NCBI RefSeq assembly: GCF_031127835.1
Contig: NZ_JARXHX010000008.1
Location: 205,090-269,089 of the forward strand
Length of the DNA: 64,000 nucleotides
Direction of reading: 5' to 3'
Origin: Pelagicoccus sp. SDUM812002
Lineage (GTDB): Bacteria; Verrucomicrobiota; Verrucomicrobiia; Opitutales; Opitutaceae
The position numbers and the translations under genes are program-made. The stretch's first letter is position 1; every line of letters begins with the position of its first letter. A model generated the notes under the pieces. The model was given only the letters and a program-made list of their open reading frames with translations, was not told where the DNA came from and did no database searches. Positions 46,175 through 54,617 of the stretch are shown one piece after another.

Positions 46175-47347
46175 ATGATCACCACAAATCCCCCATCGCA
46201 AACAGACATAAAAGAGTATCCAAGGATCTCGTACACCGATTGTTATATCACGGTGAGGCCTTCGTTGACGGGAACTGCGGCCGAACTGGCGGAAGACTTG
46301 TATGGTCAACTCATTCCAATTCTTAAAGAAAAGCAAATTCAGGTCATCCAGGAGAAGGTGCACGGAAACGTCGAAGCCCGAGAGGCATTCGACATGGGAC
46401 GTCAACGCGCACTTGGGAACTCAGGTCTCGATTGCTATTTGCCCTACACTTATTTGGAGGGACGTTCGCTCGGTCCGCAGGAAGTGACGAGTATTCAGAT
46501 CTGGGGTGTGCGGAGTCACGATGGCGCGGCAACGGTGCGAACTGACGATAGCGAAATTTCTCCGGCTCGCGTACTGGAGGGCGAAGGCTTTCAATTGGTA
46601 TATTGCCCACGGATCCATGGGTTTGACGAATCGAACCCGGGTGACAAAGGCTGCGTCACTCGGCAATGCGAAATGGTGTTTGATCGAATCGAGGAAGCGA
46701 TGTCGCGCTACGACCTTACGCTTCACGACGTGGCGCGTACTTGGTTCTATTCGAGAAGACTGCTTGATTGGTATGGAGAGTTTAACTGCATCCGCACCAA
46801 GCATTTTAAGGAAGCTGGAATCTACGCTACCGGCAAGGATCCGGTTTTTCCGGCAAGTACTGGGATTCAAGGTAGGTTCTCGGATGAAGAAATTTTCGTG
46901 GATGTACTAGGTTTGGGCAAGGGTGGTTCAGAGAACGCATTCCGAATGGAGCAGGTCGTAACGACCTCGCGTCAGCATCAAGCTTTTGGATACGGCTCTG
47001 CTTTTTCGCGGGCAATGGCGGTCTGTCATGAAGGTTTTCGAGCTGTTTACGTATCAGGGACGGCGAGCATCAACACGCGGGGTGAAAGCACCTATATCGG
47101 AAATGCCGAAATGCAGGCTTTAGACACGCTGTTAAATATAGCGGCCCTCTTGGGCGATCAAGGCGGCGGATTAGCGGACGTTTGTACCGGCACCGTCTAC
47201 TGCAAAAACCGCGAGGCATACGCTGCCTATCGGAGTGTGCTGCAAAAACTGCGTATCGCCGACATGCCGCTCGTTTGCGTGGAAGCGGATGTGTGCAGAC
47301 ACGAACTTTTGATCGAGATCGAATTGGTGGCAGTTATCAAAGAGTAG
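46175..47347 (+). CDS. RidA/chorismatase-like two-domain protein
   Basis: A 390-residue protein in which the C-terminal half (about 250-390) is RidA/YjgF-like: SRAMAVCHEGFRAVYVSGTA, GNAEMQALDTLLNIAALLGD and CVEADVCRHELLIEIELVAV. The N-terminal half is a second, more divergent domain of the same fold, as in FkbO/Hyg5 chorismatases. RidA proteins deaminate reactive imines or enamines; chorismatases hydrolyse chorismate. I cannot tell which applies. No signal peptide, so cytoplasmic. It is the last gene of the cytochrome operon, 11 nt after the FGE-like gene. Confidence 0.83.
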   Translation: MITTNPPSQTDIKEYPRISYTDCYITVRPSLTGTAAELAEDLYGQLIPILKEKQIQVIQEKVHGNVEAREAFDMGRQRALGNSGLDCYLPYTYLEGRSLGPQEVTSIQIWGVRSHDGAATVRTDDSEISPARVLEGEGFQLVYCPRIHGFDESNPGDKGCVTRQCEMVFDRIEEAMSRYDLTLHDVARTWFYSRRLLDWYGEFNCIRTKHFKEAGIYATGKDPVFPASTGIQGRFSDEEIFVDVLGLGKGGSENAFRMEQVVTTSRQHQAFGYGSAFSRAMAVCHEGFRAVYVSGTASINTRGESTYIGNAEMQALDTLLNIAALLGDQGGGLADVCTGTVYCKNREAYAAYRSVLQKLRIADMPLVCVEADVCRHELLIEIELVAVIKE

Positions 47348-47447
47348 CCGTGCACCTCAGTTCCCGTTTCTCGGATATGGGGGCGTGATTACCCTGTATA
47401 CTTTTTGCGCGCTATCGATTAGCTAGGACTTGAGTTAGACGGTAGGC

Positions 47448-47497
47448 TTGACAGGCGCAGGTCTTGGGAAAATGGTTCGTACACGAATGATTCGTGT
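47448..47497 (+). promoter_or_regulatory. Promoter region with perfect 17-nt palindrome before the marR operon
   Basis: TTGACA (47448-47453) is a consensus -35. A matching -10 is weak (AATGGT at 47471). Just downstream, ACACGAAT-G-ATTCGTGT (47481-47497) is perfectly palindromic, ending 24 nt before the marR start. TTCGT/ACGAA and TTCG/CGAA repeats overlap it (47476-47501). The place and shape fit a MarR-type operator; binding is inferred. Confidence 0.55.
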
Positions 47498-47521
47498 CGA
47501 AACAGTTCGAGGCCTTGGCAA

Positions 47522-48133
47522 ATGAGCCAGGGATTAGAGGCAGAGGAGTTTCCTGTCGGGCCGGAGGGTGACGTCGAGGAGTTGTTGCCGGTGGTGCCGC
47601 GCGAGCGCTATGATCTTAGGATCCTTAGTTCCTTGCGCCGTATTGTGCGATCGATAGATAGCCACTCGCGGCGGCTTGCTACAGGTAGTGGGATGACGGT
47701 GCCGCAGTTGTTGTGCATGCTAAAGTTAGACGAGTTAGGTCCATTGACTGTGAAAGACCTCTCTCGCGAAGTTTTCCTCAGTCCCAGCACTACGGTAGGG
47801 ATAGTCGATCGGTTGGAGAAGACGGGGGCACTGGCCCGGGAGCGTTCTGTGCGCGACCGACGACGTGTTCGCATCACCCTGACCGACAAAGGTCGAGAGA
47901 TGGTTGCGAAAGCTCCTTCTCCCCTCCAAGAGAATTTGGTAGATGCGATCGATAAGCTTCCCGAACTAGAGCGGGCCACGATCGCGCTTTCGCTAGAGAA
48001 AATAATCGAGTGCATTGACGCTCCGGTATCGGAGTCAGTCGATAGCCCAACAGCGCCCATCCTTGAGACGGCGGCTGACTTGAAGGCAGGTCGTCGTGCT
48101 GCCTTGAGAACGGTCGAGCGGACCGATTCCTAA
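47522..48133 (+). CDS. MarR-family transcriptional regulator
   Basis: A 203-residue winged-helix regulator. The core (about 30-160) includes LTVKDLSREVFLSPSTTVGI, VDRLEKTGALARERSVRDRR and RVRITLTDKGREMV, the MarR recognition helix and wing. N- and C-terminal extensions of about 30-40 residues make it longer than the usual 140-150. It leads the operon that runs to 55355. Perfect inverted repeats precede its start, which suggests autoregulation. MarR proteins often respond to a small substrate or product of their pathway. Confidence 0.9.
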   Translation: MSQGLEAEEFPVGPEGDVEELLPVVPRERYDLRILSSLRRIVRSIDSHSRRLATGSGMTVPQLLCMLKLDELGPLTVKDLSREVFLSPSTTVGIVDRLEKTGALARERSVRDRRRVRITLTDKGREMVAKAPSPLQENLVDAIDKLPELERATIALSLEKIIECIDAPVSESVDSPTAPILETAADLKAGRRAALRTVERTDS

Positions 48134-48154
48134 TCCCTCATAACCCTTGTTGAA

Positions 48155-48655
48155 ATGCATCACGCTCTCATTCGCTTGAGAACGCAGTCCCGCACAGTCG
48201 CTGCGATTCTCATTGTAATAACTTTACAACTACTGACAGTGGATGTCGGTGCTGCCGGCTTCCAGGAGCCAGATGGCGAGAGCTACCAGACTGACGACGG
48301 AACTGTGCCATTGGTTTGGGGCGAGATTGGTGTAGGGCCCGAGCCTGACCGTGTCTACGAAGTGAGGCGCTGGAGCGAAGGGGAGACCGAGTCCAGTTTG
48401 CTTGTTTATGAAGGAGAGGACACGGCCTCTTTCGTGTCTGGTCTAAACGAAGGGAAGCATATTTTTCGAATTCGTTCCAAGGATCGAGACGGTGTGTATC
48501 CAGAATGGGGAGACGAATCATTGGAAGTCACAGTCGACTATATCGACATGGCGATCGTATGGCCCCTGATGGGGGCGGGAGCGGTTTGTTTTATTGTTTT
48601 GATTCTAACAATCGTGCTGGGACGTCGCGCGGTAGAGAGAAAGGAGATCGCCTAA
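48155..48655 (+). CDS. Membrane-anchored protein with Fn3-like domain
   Basis: A 166-residue protein with a signal or first helix (VAAILIVITLQLLTVDVGAA), an extracytoplasmic beta-sandwich of about 90 residues that looks fibronectin-III-like (VYEVRRWSEGETESSLLVYE ... LNEGKHIFRIRSKDRDG), and a C-terminal transmembrane helix (about 136-158). It lies 21 nt after marR and 12 nt before the symporter. It could be a sensing or binding accessory to the symporter. No named family is recognised. Confidence 0.65.
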   Translation: MHHALIRLRTQSRTVAAILIVITLQLLTVDVGAAGFQEPDGESYQTDDGTVPLVWGEIGVGPEPDRVYEVRRWSEGETESSLLVYEGEDTASFVSGLNEGKHIFRIRSKDRDGVYPEWGDESLEVTVDYIDMAIVWPLMGAGAVCFIVLILTIVLGRRAVERKEIA

Positions 48656-48667
48656 AGGCATAACGAG

Positions 48668-50095
48668 ATGAACCAAGAAGAAACAATTCTAGCTCCTGGT
48701 ATCGGTTGGACGCTGCTTATTGCATTTGGAATTATGTGGGTTGGGCTCGGACTCTATTGGGGACGCAAATCTAAGAGTCTCGACGGATTCATGCTGGCAG
48801 GTCGCAACGTGGGTATAGCGTTTGGCTCCGCCACAGCCATGGCTACGTGGGTGACCTCCAATACGATTATGGTAGTGCCGCAGTTCGGCTTGAAGATGGG
48901 TGTGTGGGGCTTGCTTGCGTTCACGACCGCCAGCTTTGGTCTATTTCTATTCGCCCCAATGGCAGCACGTATCCGAAACCTTATGCCACGTGGATTCACT
49001 TCAGGGGATTTTATTCGCTTGCGCTACGGAAAGGTTGCCTGGTCAGTCTTTCTCGGGATCTCACTCTTCTATTCGATGGCATGGTTGGTTTCAATGGCCA
49101 TGGCTGGCGGTATCGTGCTGGAGGCCTTGGCGGGGATAAACTACAAGTACGGGATGAGCATGATTTTGCTGGTATGCGTTTTGTATACCTTGGTAGGCGG
49201 GCTCTATGCTGTCATCGGAACGGACTTTATCCAAAGTGTTATCATCCTCATCGGGATCATCGCGGTGGCGGTAGCTGCACTCTCGCGGATGGACCTGGGC
49301 GATGCTTATGAGACCTCGGTGCAAACGCAGCCCGCTTTGTTTAACGCTTTATTACCGGTGGCGTTGCTCTCGTTGTTCAACAACATGTTTTTCGGATTTG
49401 GGGAGGTGTTCCACAACAACGTGTGGTGGAGCAGGGCTTTTGCGATTCGAAAGAAGGTTGTCTCGAAGGCCTTTTCATTGGCGGGGCTGCTGTGGTTGCC
49501 GATTCCTTTGGCGGTCGGCTTTTCGGCCCTTTTCAGCAATAGCCTTGGTATCAACATCACGGATATCGACATGACCGGACCTTTGATCGCCGGAGAGTTA
49601 TTGGGTTCAACAGGAGCGGTGGTTCTCTTTGTGGTGATATTTTGTTCTCTCGGTTCGAGTATCGATAGCTTGCTGGCAGCGACGTCGGATTTGCTGGCGG
49701 AGGATGTCTACAAAAAGATGATCAACCCGAGTGTGAGCGACGAACAATTGCGAAAGATTTCCACGCTAATCATTGTAGGACTCGGGCTTGTGACATGGCT
49801 GATTTGTCTACCTCGGGTGGGAAATCTTATGTCAGTGCTTTTCTTCGCCGGTCCATTCGTCGGGAGCGCCGTTTGGCCGGTAGTGACCGGTTTGTATTGG
49901 CGACGCTCTAACGAAGTCGGTGCTGTCCTCTCTATGGTTTGTGGATCCGCGATCGGACTCTATGCCTACTTTGAATACGGTTGGTACACCGCGTCTTTGA
50001 TCGCGACGATTGTCTCAATGGTGATTACTTTTGGAACAATTGCTCTGTCCAAGACACGGTTTGATTGGAGCGTTTTAAACGAGGAGAAATTATAA
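48668..50095 (+). CDS. SSS-family Na+:solute symporter
   Basis: A 475-residue symporter with about 13 helices. DGFMLAGRNVGIAFGSATAM is the segment after helix 1 and VVIFCSLGSSIDSLLAATSD the Na+-site helix. It is shorter than the amino-sugar SSS at 23854 and belongs to a different branch, near urea, pantothenate or amide permeases of the family. Its stop overlaps the next tiny gene (TAATG). With the downstream ureide and amide enzymes, I infer uptake of their substrate. Confidence 0.92.
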   Translation: MNQEETILAPGIGWTLLIAFGIMWVGLGLYWGRKSKSLDGFMLAGRNVGIAFGSATAMATWVTSNTIMVVPQFGLKMGVWGLLAFTTASFGLFLFAPMAARIRNLMPRGFTSGDFIRLRYGKVAWSVFLGISLFYSMAWLVSMAMAGGIVLEALAGINYKYGMSMILLVCVLYTLVGGLYAVIGTDFIQSVIILIGIIAVAVAALSRMDLGDAYETSVQTQPALFNALLPVALLSLFNNMFFGFGEVFHNNVWWSRAFAIRKKVVSKAFSLAGLLWLPIPLAVGFSALFSNSLGINITDIDMTGPLIAGELLGSTGAVVLFVVIFCSLGSSIDSLLAATSDLLAEDVYKKMINPSVSDEQLRKISTLIIVGLGLVTWLICLPRVGNLMSVLFFAGPFVGSAVWPVVTGLYWRRSNEVGAVLSMVCGSAIGLYAYFEYGWYTASLIATIVSMVITFGTIALSKTRFDWSVLNEEKL

Positions 50096-50220
50096 TGGTA
50101 TTATTTCCAAAGCTTGTAGTGGTGGCGCTGATATTTGCGGCAATCATTCTTACAGCAGCTGGCGTGGTCACGTTGCTATGGATGGTCGTGAAAGACATAA
50201 TTTCAAAGGACCTGTGGTAA
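50095..50220 (+). CDS. 41-residue symporter small accessory membrane protein
   Basis: A single-helix peptide, MVLFPKLVVVALIFAAIILT then AAGVVTLLWMVV and a charged tail KDIISKDLW. Its ATG overlaps the symporter stop (TAATG) and its stop lies 1 nt before the carbamoyltransferase gene. Short helices downstream of SSS or NSS transporters (MetS, symporter small accessory proteins) are known and are thought to help assembly or function. The spacing and helix make this a real gene, although it is very short. Confidence 0.78.
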   Translation: MVLFPKLVVVALIFAAIILTAAGVVTLLWMVVKDIISKDLW

Positions 50221-50221
50221 T

Positions 50222-51316
50222 ATGAGCGACAAACTAGAATTAAATAAGCACATCGAGTTCCTGGAGCCTCCGGCGGGCGCGGAAACGTTGAGGCCGAAGC
50301 CGCTCAACCTATTCGAAGATAACCCGATTGATCTCTCGATTCTGAGGGGATTGAAGGGACGTTCCATCTTGGGCGTTAAGGACTTCAAGCGCGAGGAAGT
50401 GATCGAGCTCGCGAAGTTGGCGGCGGTGCTGGAGAATTTTGAAATCGCTCCCTATCATATCATGGATGGGAAAATCGTAACCACGGCTTTTTTCGAAGCG
50501 AGTACGCGGACGCGGCTCTCTTTCGAAAGCGCGGTTTTGCGATTGGATGGCAAGGTGCTCAGTATTCCCGAAGGAGGCGTCACTGGAGTTCGCAAAGGCG
50601 AATCGTTGGAAGATATCGGAGAGATGTTTAACGCCTATTGCGATATGGTTATCATGCGCCATACGGAAACGGATTCGGCGGAAAGGATGCTCAAGAGCCT
50701 GCGTGTGCCACTCATCAACGCCGGGAACGGGAGTGGCGAGCACCCGACGCAATCGCTTGCTGACTGGTACGCCCTATTGAAATGGAAGCCGGAGCTGGCG
50801 AAGCGAGATCCAAGCAAGCGCAGTAAAAAGATGTGTCTTGGGATTTTGGGTACACCTGGAAGCATGAGAGCGGTGAAGAGCTTTCTTCTGATGTCACTTT
50901 TGTTTCAGGATCGCATCAGCCGAGTGATTGTTATTTCTCAGATGGCGGATCCGTTCGGAGAAGATCTGGTCGCCGAACTCAAGAAGGCAGGAATTCAGTA
51001 CCAAGTTACTAATGACATGCAGAAGCATGTTTCCGAGCTGGATGTGATCTACATGAACTCAATCGCGTTCCTTGGAGATAGCTACAAGAACCTGGACAGT
51101 GAGTACCAGCTTAACAGGGACAGTGATCTGAAGAAGAATGCTGTGATATTACATCCTTTGGCGCGGCTTACGGAACTGGACCGCAGTTTGGATGACACAG
51201 CTCATAACCTTTATTTCTCCCAGGCTCATGGGGCGGTTTTCGTCCGACAAGCCTTGTTGATATGCGTGAGTGGTCGACTGGATCGGCTACCTGACGAAAT
51301 CCCAACCGTAAAGTAG
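50222..51316 (+). CDS. Aspartate carbamoyltransferase-like enzyme with altered acceptor site
   Basis: A 364-residue ATCase/OTCase-fold protein. The carbamoyl-phosphate site is conserved: FFEASTRTRLSFE (Ser94-Thr95-Arg96-Thr97-Arg98), VRKGES, MRH and HPTQSLAD. The domain expected to bind aspartate differs. Where PyrB has RVQ after the second nucleotide-like fold, this reads YMNSIAF (277-283), and the HPLPR loop reads HPLARL (311-316). An N-terminal extension of about 50 residues is present. Genes around it suggest ureido or amide metabolism, not pyrimidine synthesis. I infer an uncharacterised carbamoyl acceptor. Confidence 0.87.
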   Translation: MSDKLELNKHIEFLEPPAGAETLRPKPLNLFEDNPIDLSILRGLKGRSILGVKDFKREEVIELAKLAAVLENFEIAPYHIMDGKIVTTAFFEASTRTRLSFESAVLRLDGKVLSIPEGGVTGVRKGESLEDIGEMFNAYCDMVIMRHTETDSAERMLKSLRVPLINAGNGSGEHPTQSLADWYALLKWKPELAKRDPSKRSKKMCLGILGTPGSMRAVKSFLLMSLLFQDRISRVIVISQMADPFGEDLVAELKKAGIQYQVTNDMQKHVSELDVIYMNSIAFLGDSYKNLDSEYQLNRDSDLKKNAVILHPLARLTELDRSLDDTAHNLYFSQAHGAVFVRQALLICVSGRLDRLPDEIPTVK

Positions 51317-51367
51317 AACGAAGGCAGGGCGGCGTAACGTCACCGAGTGCCGAAACGAAAAGAAACT

Positions 51368-53335
51368 ATGTGCGGAATCGCAGGAATGTTTTCAGTAAAG
51401 CCAATGCATCCAGAGGACGGTTACACCCTGTCCCGGATGCTCAAGACGATCGAACATCGTGGACCGGATGGCGAGGGCAGCTATGTAGACTCGGAGCGCG
51501 GGCTCGCTATGGGGCATACGCGACTGTCTATCATCGATCTAAACACGGGCGATCAACCAATACACAACAGGGACAAGTCCCTCAGCCTAACCGTGAATGG
51601 CGAGTTCTATGACTTTAAGAAGTACCGCTCACATGCCATGGCGGAAGGGGACCGCTTCAGCTGCAAATCCGACAGCGAAATCGCTCTCACACTCTACCGG
51701 AAATTCGGGAAGGCGTTCGTGGAGCATCTGCGGGGTGAATTTGCCTTCGCTCTTTACGACAGGGAGAAGGACGAAATGCTGTTCGTGCGAGACCGTTTCG
51801 GCATCCGTCCATTGTTCTACTACAATTCGGGAGAGACTTTGGTATACGGTTCGGAGGTGAAGGCTATTTTGGCCCATCCGGAAGTGCCCAAGCGCCTTTC
51901 TCGCAAGGCAGCTCTGCACCAGCTGATGCAGACAATAAAACCGGGCACTTCAGCTTTCGAGGAGATCGTAGCGGTCGAGCCTGGCCACATGATGGTCGTG
52001 CGGAAGCGTAAAGGAAAATTGGAGACAAGTACCCGAAAGTATTGGGATATGGATTTCCCGGAGATCGATGCGCGAGACACGATGTTGAGCGAGCAGGATC
52101 ATGTGGATCGCGTTCGCGAAAAGCTTATCGAGTCGGTGATCTTCCGTTTGGAGGCGGATGTACCTGTAGGTTGCTACTTGTCGGGCGGAATTGATAGTTG
52201 CTGTATTCTCGGTCTAGCGACAGGGGCGATGCAGAGCCCGGTCAAGGCGTTCACGATCAGCTTCGATGACGATAAGTACGATGAGGCTCATATCGCCAAA
52301 GAAATGTCTGACAGCATGGGGGCGGATCAAGAGCAGATCAACCTGAAGGCTGAAGACCTCTATGGTGACAATTTCATTAAAACCGTTTGGCACGCGGAGC
52401 GCACATTTTACAACACGCTTGGTGTTGCGAAGTATTTGATGAGTCAACGGGTCAGGGAGTGTGGATACAAAACGGTAGTAACGGGAGAAGGGGCTGACGA
52501 GTTGTTTGGCGGGTATCCCGCTTTCAAGCGGGATATGTTTCTCCATGGTCTGAATGACGAACCACCTGAAGAGCGAGAGCGACTGCAAGGTCTTTTGGAC
52601 GAATCGAACAAGCTCTTCAAGGGGGCAATACTTGCAGAGAATCAGTTGAAGCACGCGGCGTTCGAGGAACTCTGTGGCTTTACCCCATCATGGATTCAAC
52701 CTTGGATGGCGACGCTGGAGCTGGCGAAGCCGCTTCTAAGCGACGATACGTTAGATGAGGTTGGAGACTACGATCCGATCCATGGAATTGCTTCGAAGAT
52801 CGACCCAAAGATGCTGAAGAATCGACACGCCCTCGACAAAGCTCAGTACACGTGGAGCAAGTGCCAGTTGGAGGGGCAGATTCTCAACTGGGGCGGCGAC
52901 CGAGTCGACATGGCGAACTCCATGGAGTCGCGCCCGGCTTTTCTTGACCACCACTTGGCTGAGGTTGCGATGCAGGTCCCCGCTAACCTGCGCGTGAAAG
53001 GTAATATTGAAAAGTGGGTATTGCGAGAGGCAGTCAAGGGCGTGCTTCCAGAAGTTCTCTACAAGCGCGAAAAATTCGCTTTCATGGCGCCTCCGGCTCA
53101 CACGAGCCCGGACAAACAGGCGAAGGTGAACGAGCTGATCGAGCGTTTCCTCAACCCCGATGCGATACGAAAGTCGGAATTGTTGAGCCCAGTCCGTACG
53201 GCGAAATTCTTGGAGGATTACCGAAAGGATAAGGACCCGGTTTCTTTGACGAGAAAGGATACCTTACTGAATCATTTGCTGTGCTTGCAGATCTTGAGTT
53301 CAACCTTTGTGGAGAATCCAATTGTATCCACTTAA
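51368..53335 (+). CDS. asnB: Asparagine synthase-like glutamine-dependent amidotransferase
   Basis: A 655-residue class-II amidotransferase of the AsnB family. MCGIAGMFS gives the Cys nucleophile after Met removal, so I start at 51368 rather than the upstream GTG at 51347. The glutaminase domain spans 2 to about 215 (RGPDGEG, HTRLSIIDL, NGEFYDFK). The synthetase domain has the PP-loop GCYLSGGIDSC and GEGADELFGGYPAFK. The product may be asparagine or another amide; genomic context with carbamoyl and amide hydrolases hints at a special substrate. It lies 51 nt after the carbamoyltransferase. Confidence 0.93.
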   Translation: MCGIAGMFSVKPMHPEDGYTLSRMLKTIEHRGPDGEGSYVDSERGLAMGHTRLSIIDLNTGDQPIHNRDKSLSLTVNGEFYDFKKYRSHAMAEGDRFSCKSDSEIALTLYRKFGKAFVEHLRGEFAFALYDREKDEMLFVRDRFGIRPLFYYNSGETLVYGSEVKAILAHPEVPKRLSRKAALHQLMQTIKPGTSAFEEIVAVEPGHMMVVRKRKGKLETSTRKYWDMDFPEIDARDTMLSEQDHVDRVREKLIESVIFRLEADVPVGCYLSGGIDSCCILGLATGAMQSPVKAFTISFDDDKYDEAHIAKEMSDSMGADQEQINLKAEDLYGDNFIKTVWHAERTFYNTLGVAKYLMSQRVRECGYKTVVTGEGADELFGGYPAFKRDMFLHGLNDEPPEERERLQGLLDESNKLFKGAILAENQLKHAAFEELCGFTPSWIQPWMATLELAKPLLSDDTLDEVGDYDPIHGIASKIDPKMLKNRHALDKAQYTWSKCQLEGQILNWGGDRVDMANSMESRPAFLDHHLAEVAMQVPANLRVKGNIEKWVLREAVKGVLPEVLYKREKFAFMAPPAHTSPDKQAKVNELIERFLNPDAIRKSELLSPVRTAKFLEDYRKDKDPVSLTRKDTLLNHLLCLQILSSTFVENPIVST

Positions 53336-53353
53336 AACGTACTAAAATTTCAG

Positions 53354-54607
53354 GTGGAACTAGTAATCGACATTGAAAGACTGAAGCAGGACTTCTTCGA
53401 ACTGTCTGAGATCGGAAAGAACCCCGAAGACAGAGGCTTGTACCGGACTGCTTTTTCCGAAGCGGATATGCAAGGCAGGGAGTGGCTTCGCAAAAAGCTC
53501 GATGCTTGCGGCCTCGAGGTACGCACGGATGGAGCGGCGAATGTCTTCGGGCGTCTTTCTTCCAGTGACGATTCGGCGAAAACGATCCTAGTCGGTTCCC
53601 ACCTGGATACAGTCCCCTGTGCGGGTGCTTTGGATGGAAGCCTAGGCGTGCTTGTCGCTCTAGAGTGTTTGCGTTCCTTGAAAGAGCAGGGCCAGGACTT
53701 GCGCTCTCATCATCTCGAGTTGGTCGCATTCAGCGATGAGGAGGGTCGCTTTGGGGGGATGTTCGGATCCCAGTCAGTGGTTGGGGCGGTCACGCCTGAG
53801 ACTCTGGAGTATTACAGCGACTTGGAGGGCTGCACCTTAGCAGATGCGATGCGTCGTTGCGGTATGAATCCATTGGAAGCTCTCGATGCTCGTCTCGATC
53901 CTGAGGATATCGATTCCTATCTCGAGCTTCATATCGAGCAAGGCCCGGTGCTAGATCGGTTGCGAAAGCCAGTGGGCATCGTAGAAAACATAACCGGTCT
54001 CTTCAAGTGGCTGATCAAGATACGCGGCACTGCCAACCACGCCGGAACGACTCCCATGGAGATGCGGGAAGACGCTTTTATGGGCTTAGCCGATTTTGCT
54101 CACGAGATTCCGAGAATCTTGGAGGAGAATGGTGCCGAGTCGAGTCGCGCGACCATAGGGAGAGCCCAGATTTTGCCGGGCGCTCCCAACACAGTTCCGG
54201 GGTTGGTCGAGCTTACGATTGATGTAAGAGACACCTCCAAAGCTGTATTAGAAGATCTGGGACAGGCGTTTCATCGGGCTTTGTCGGCGATCGCCCGCCG
54301 TCGCAAACTCATGTTCGACTACGAGATCCAAAGTGAGATCGAGCCTACAGAGTGTCACAAAGATATTATCGATGCACTCGAGAGCGAAGCCAAAGGACTA
54401 GGGCTAGACTATCTGAAGATGCCAAGCGGAGCAGCGCACGACGCGCAAATCATGGCCCAGCTAACGCGTATGGGAATGATCTTTGTCCCGAGTCGCGAAG
54501 GTAAGAGTCACTCCCCAGCGGAGTGGACCGCATGGTCCGATATCGAGGCCGGGGCGAATTTGGCTTTGAGAACCCTTAGCCGCATGGCTGGGAAGACAGA
54601 AACTTAA
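53354..54607 (+). CDS. M20-family N-carbamoyl-amino-acid/allantoate amidohydrolase-like enzyme
   Basis: A 417-residue metallo-amidohydrolase of the hydantoinase/carbamoylase branch of M20. Metal ligands: His in GSHLDTVP, Asp in GALDGSLG, Glu in DEEGRFGG, His in ELHIEQGP, and the late His in GKSHSP. MPSGAAHDAQIMA is the usual substrate-binding segment, and GTANHAGTTPM the dimerisation-domain motif. Members hydrolyse N-carbamoyl-L-amino acids, allantoate or ureidoglycolate to release ammonia and CO2. The only start is GTG 53354. It lies 18 nt after asnB. Confidence 0.92.
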   Translation: MELVIDIERLKQDFFELSEIGKNPEDRGLYRTAFSEADMQGREWLRKKLDACGLEVRTDGAANVFGRLSSSDDSAKTILVGSHLDTVPCAGALDGSLGVLVALECLRSLKEQGQDLRSHHLELVAFSDEEGRFGGMFGSQSVVGAVTPETLEYYSDLEGCTLADAMRRCGMNPLEALDARLDPEDIDSYLELHIEQGPVLDRLRKPVGIVENITGLFKWLIKIRGTANHAGTTPMEMREDAFMGLADFAHEIPRILEENGAESSRATIGRAQILPGAPNTVPGLVELTIDVRDTSKAVLEDLGQAFHRALSAIARRRKLMFDYEIQSEIEPTECHKDIIDALESEAKGLGLDYLKMPSGAAHDAQIMAQLTRMGMIFVPSREGKSHSPAEWTAWSDIEAGANLALRTLSRMAGKTET

Positions 54608-54617
54608 TCCGTATCCG

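Noticed and set aside
47348..47447. Terminator after the RidA-like gene
   Set aside because: No hairpin with a T-tract is visible there, so I cannot say that the cytochrome operon ends before marR.
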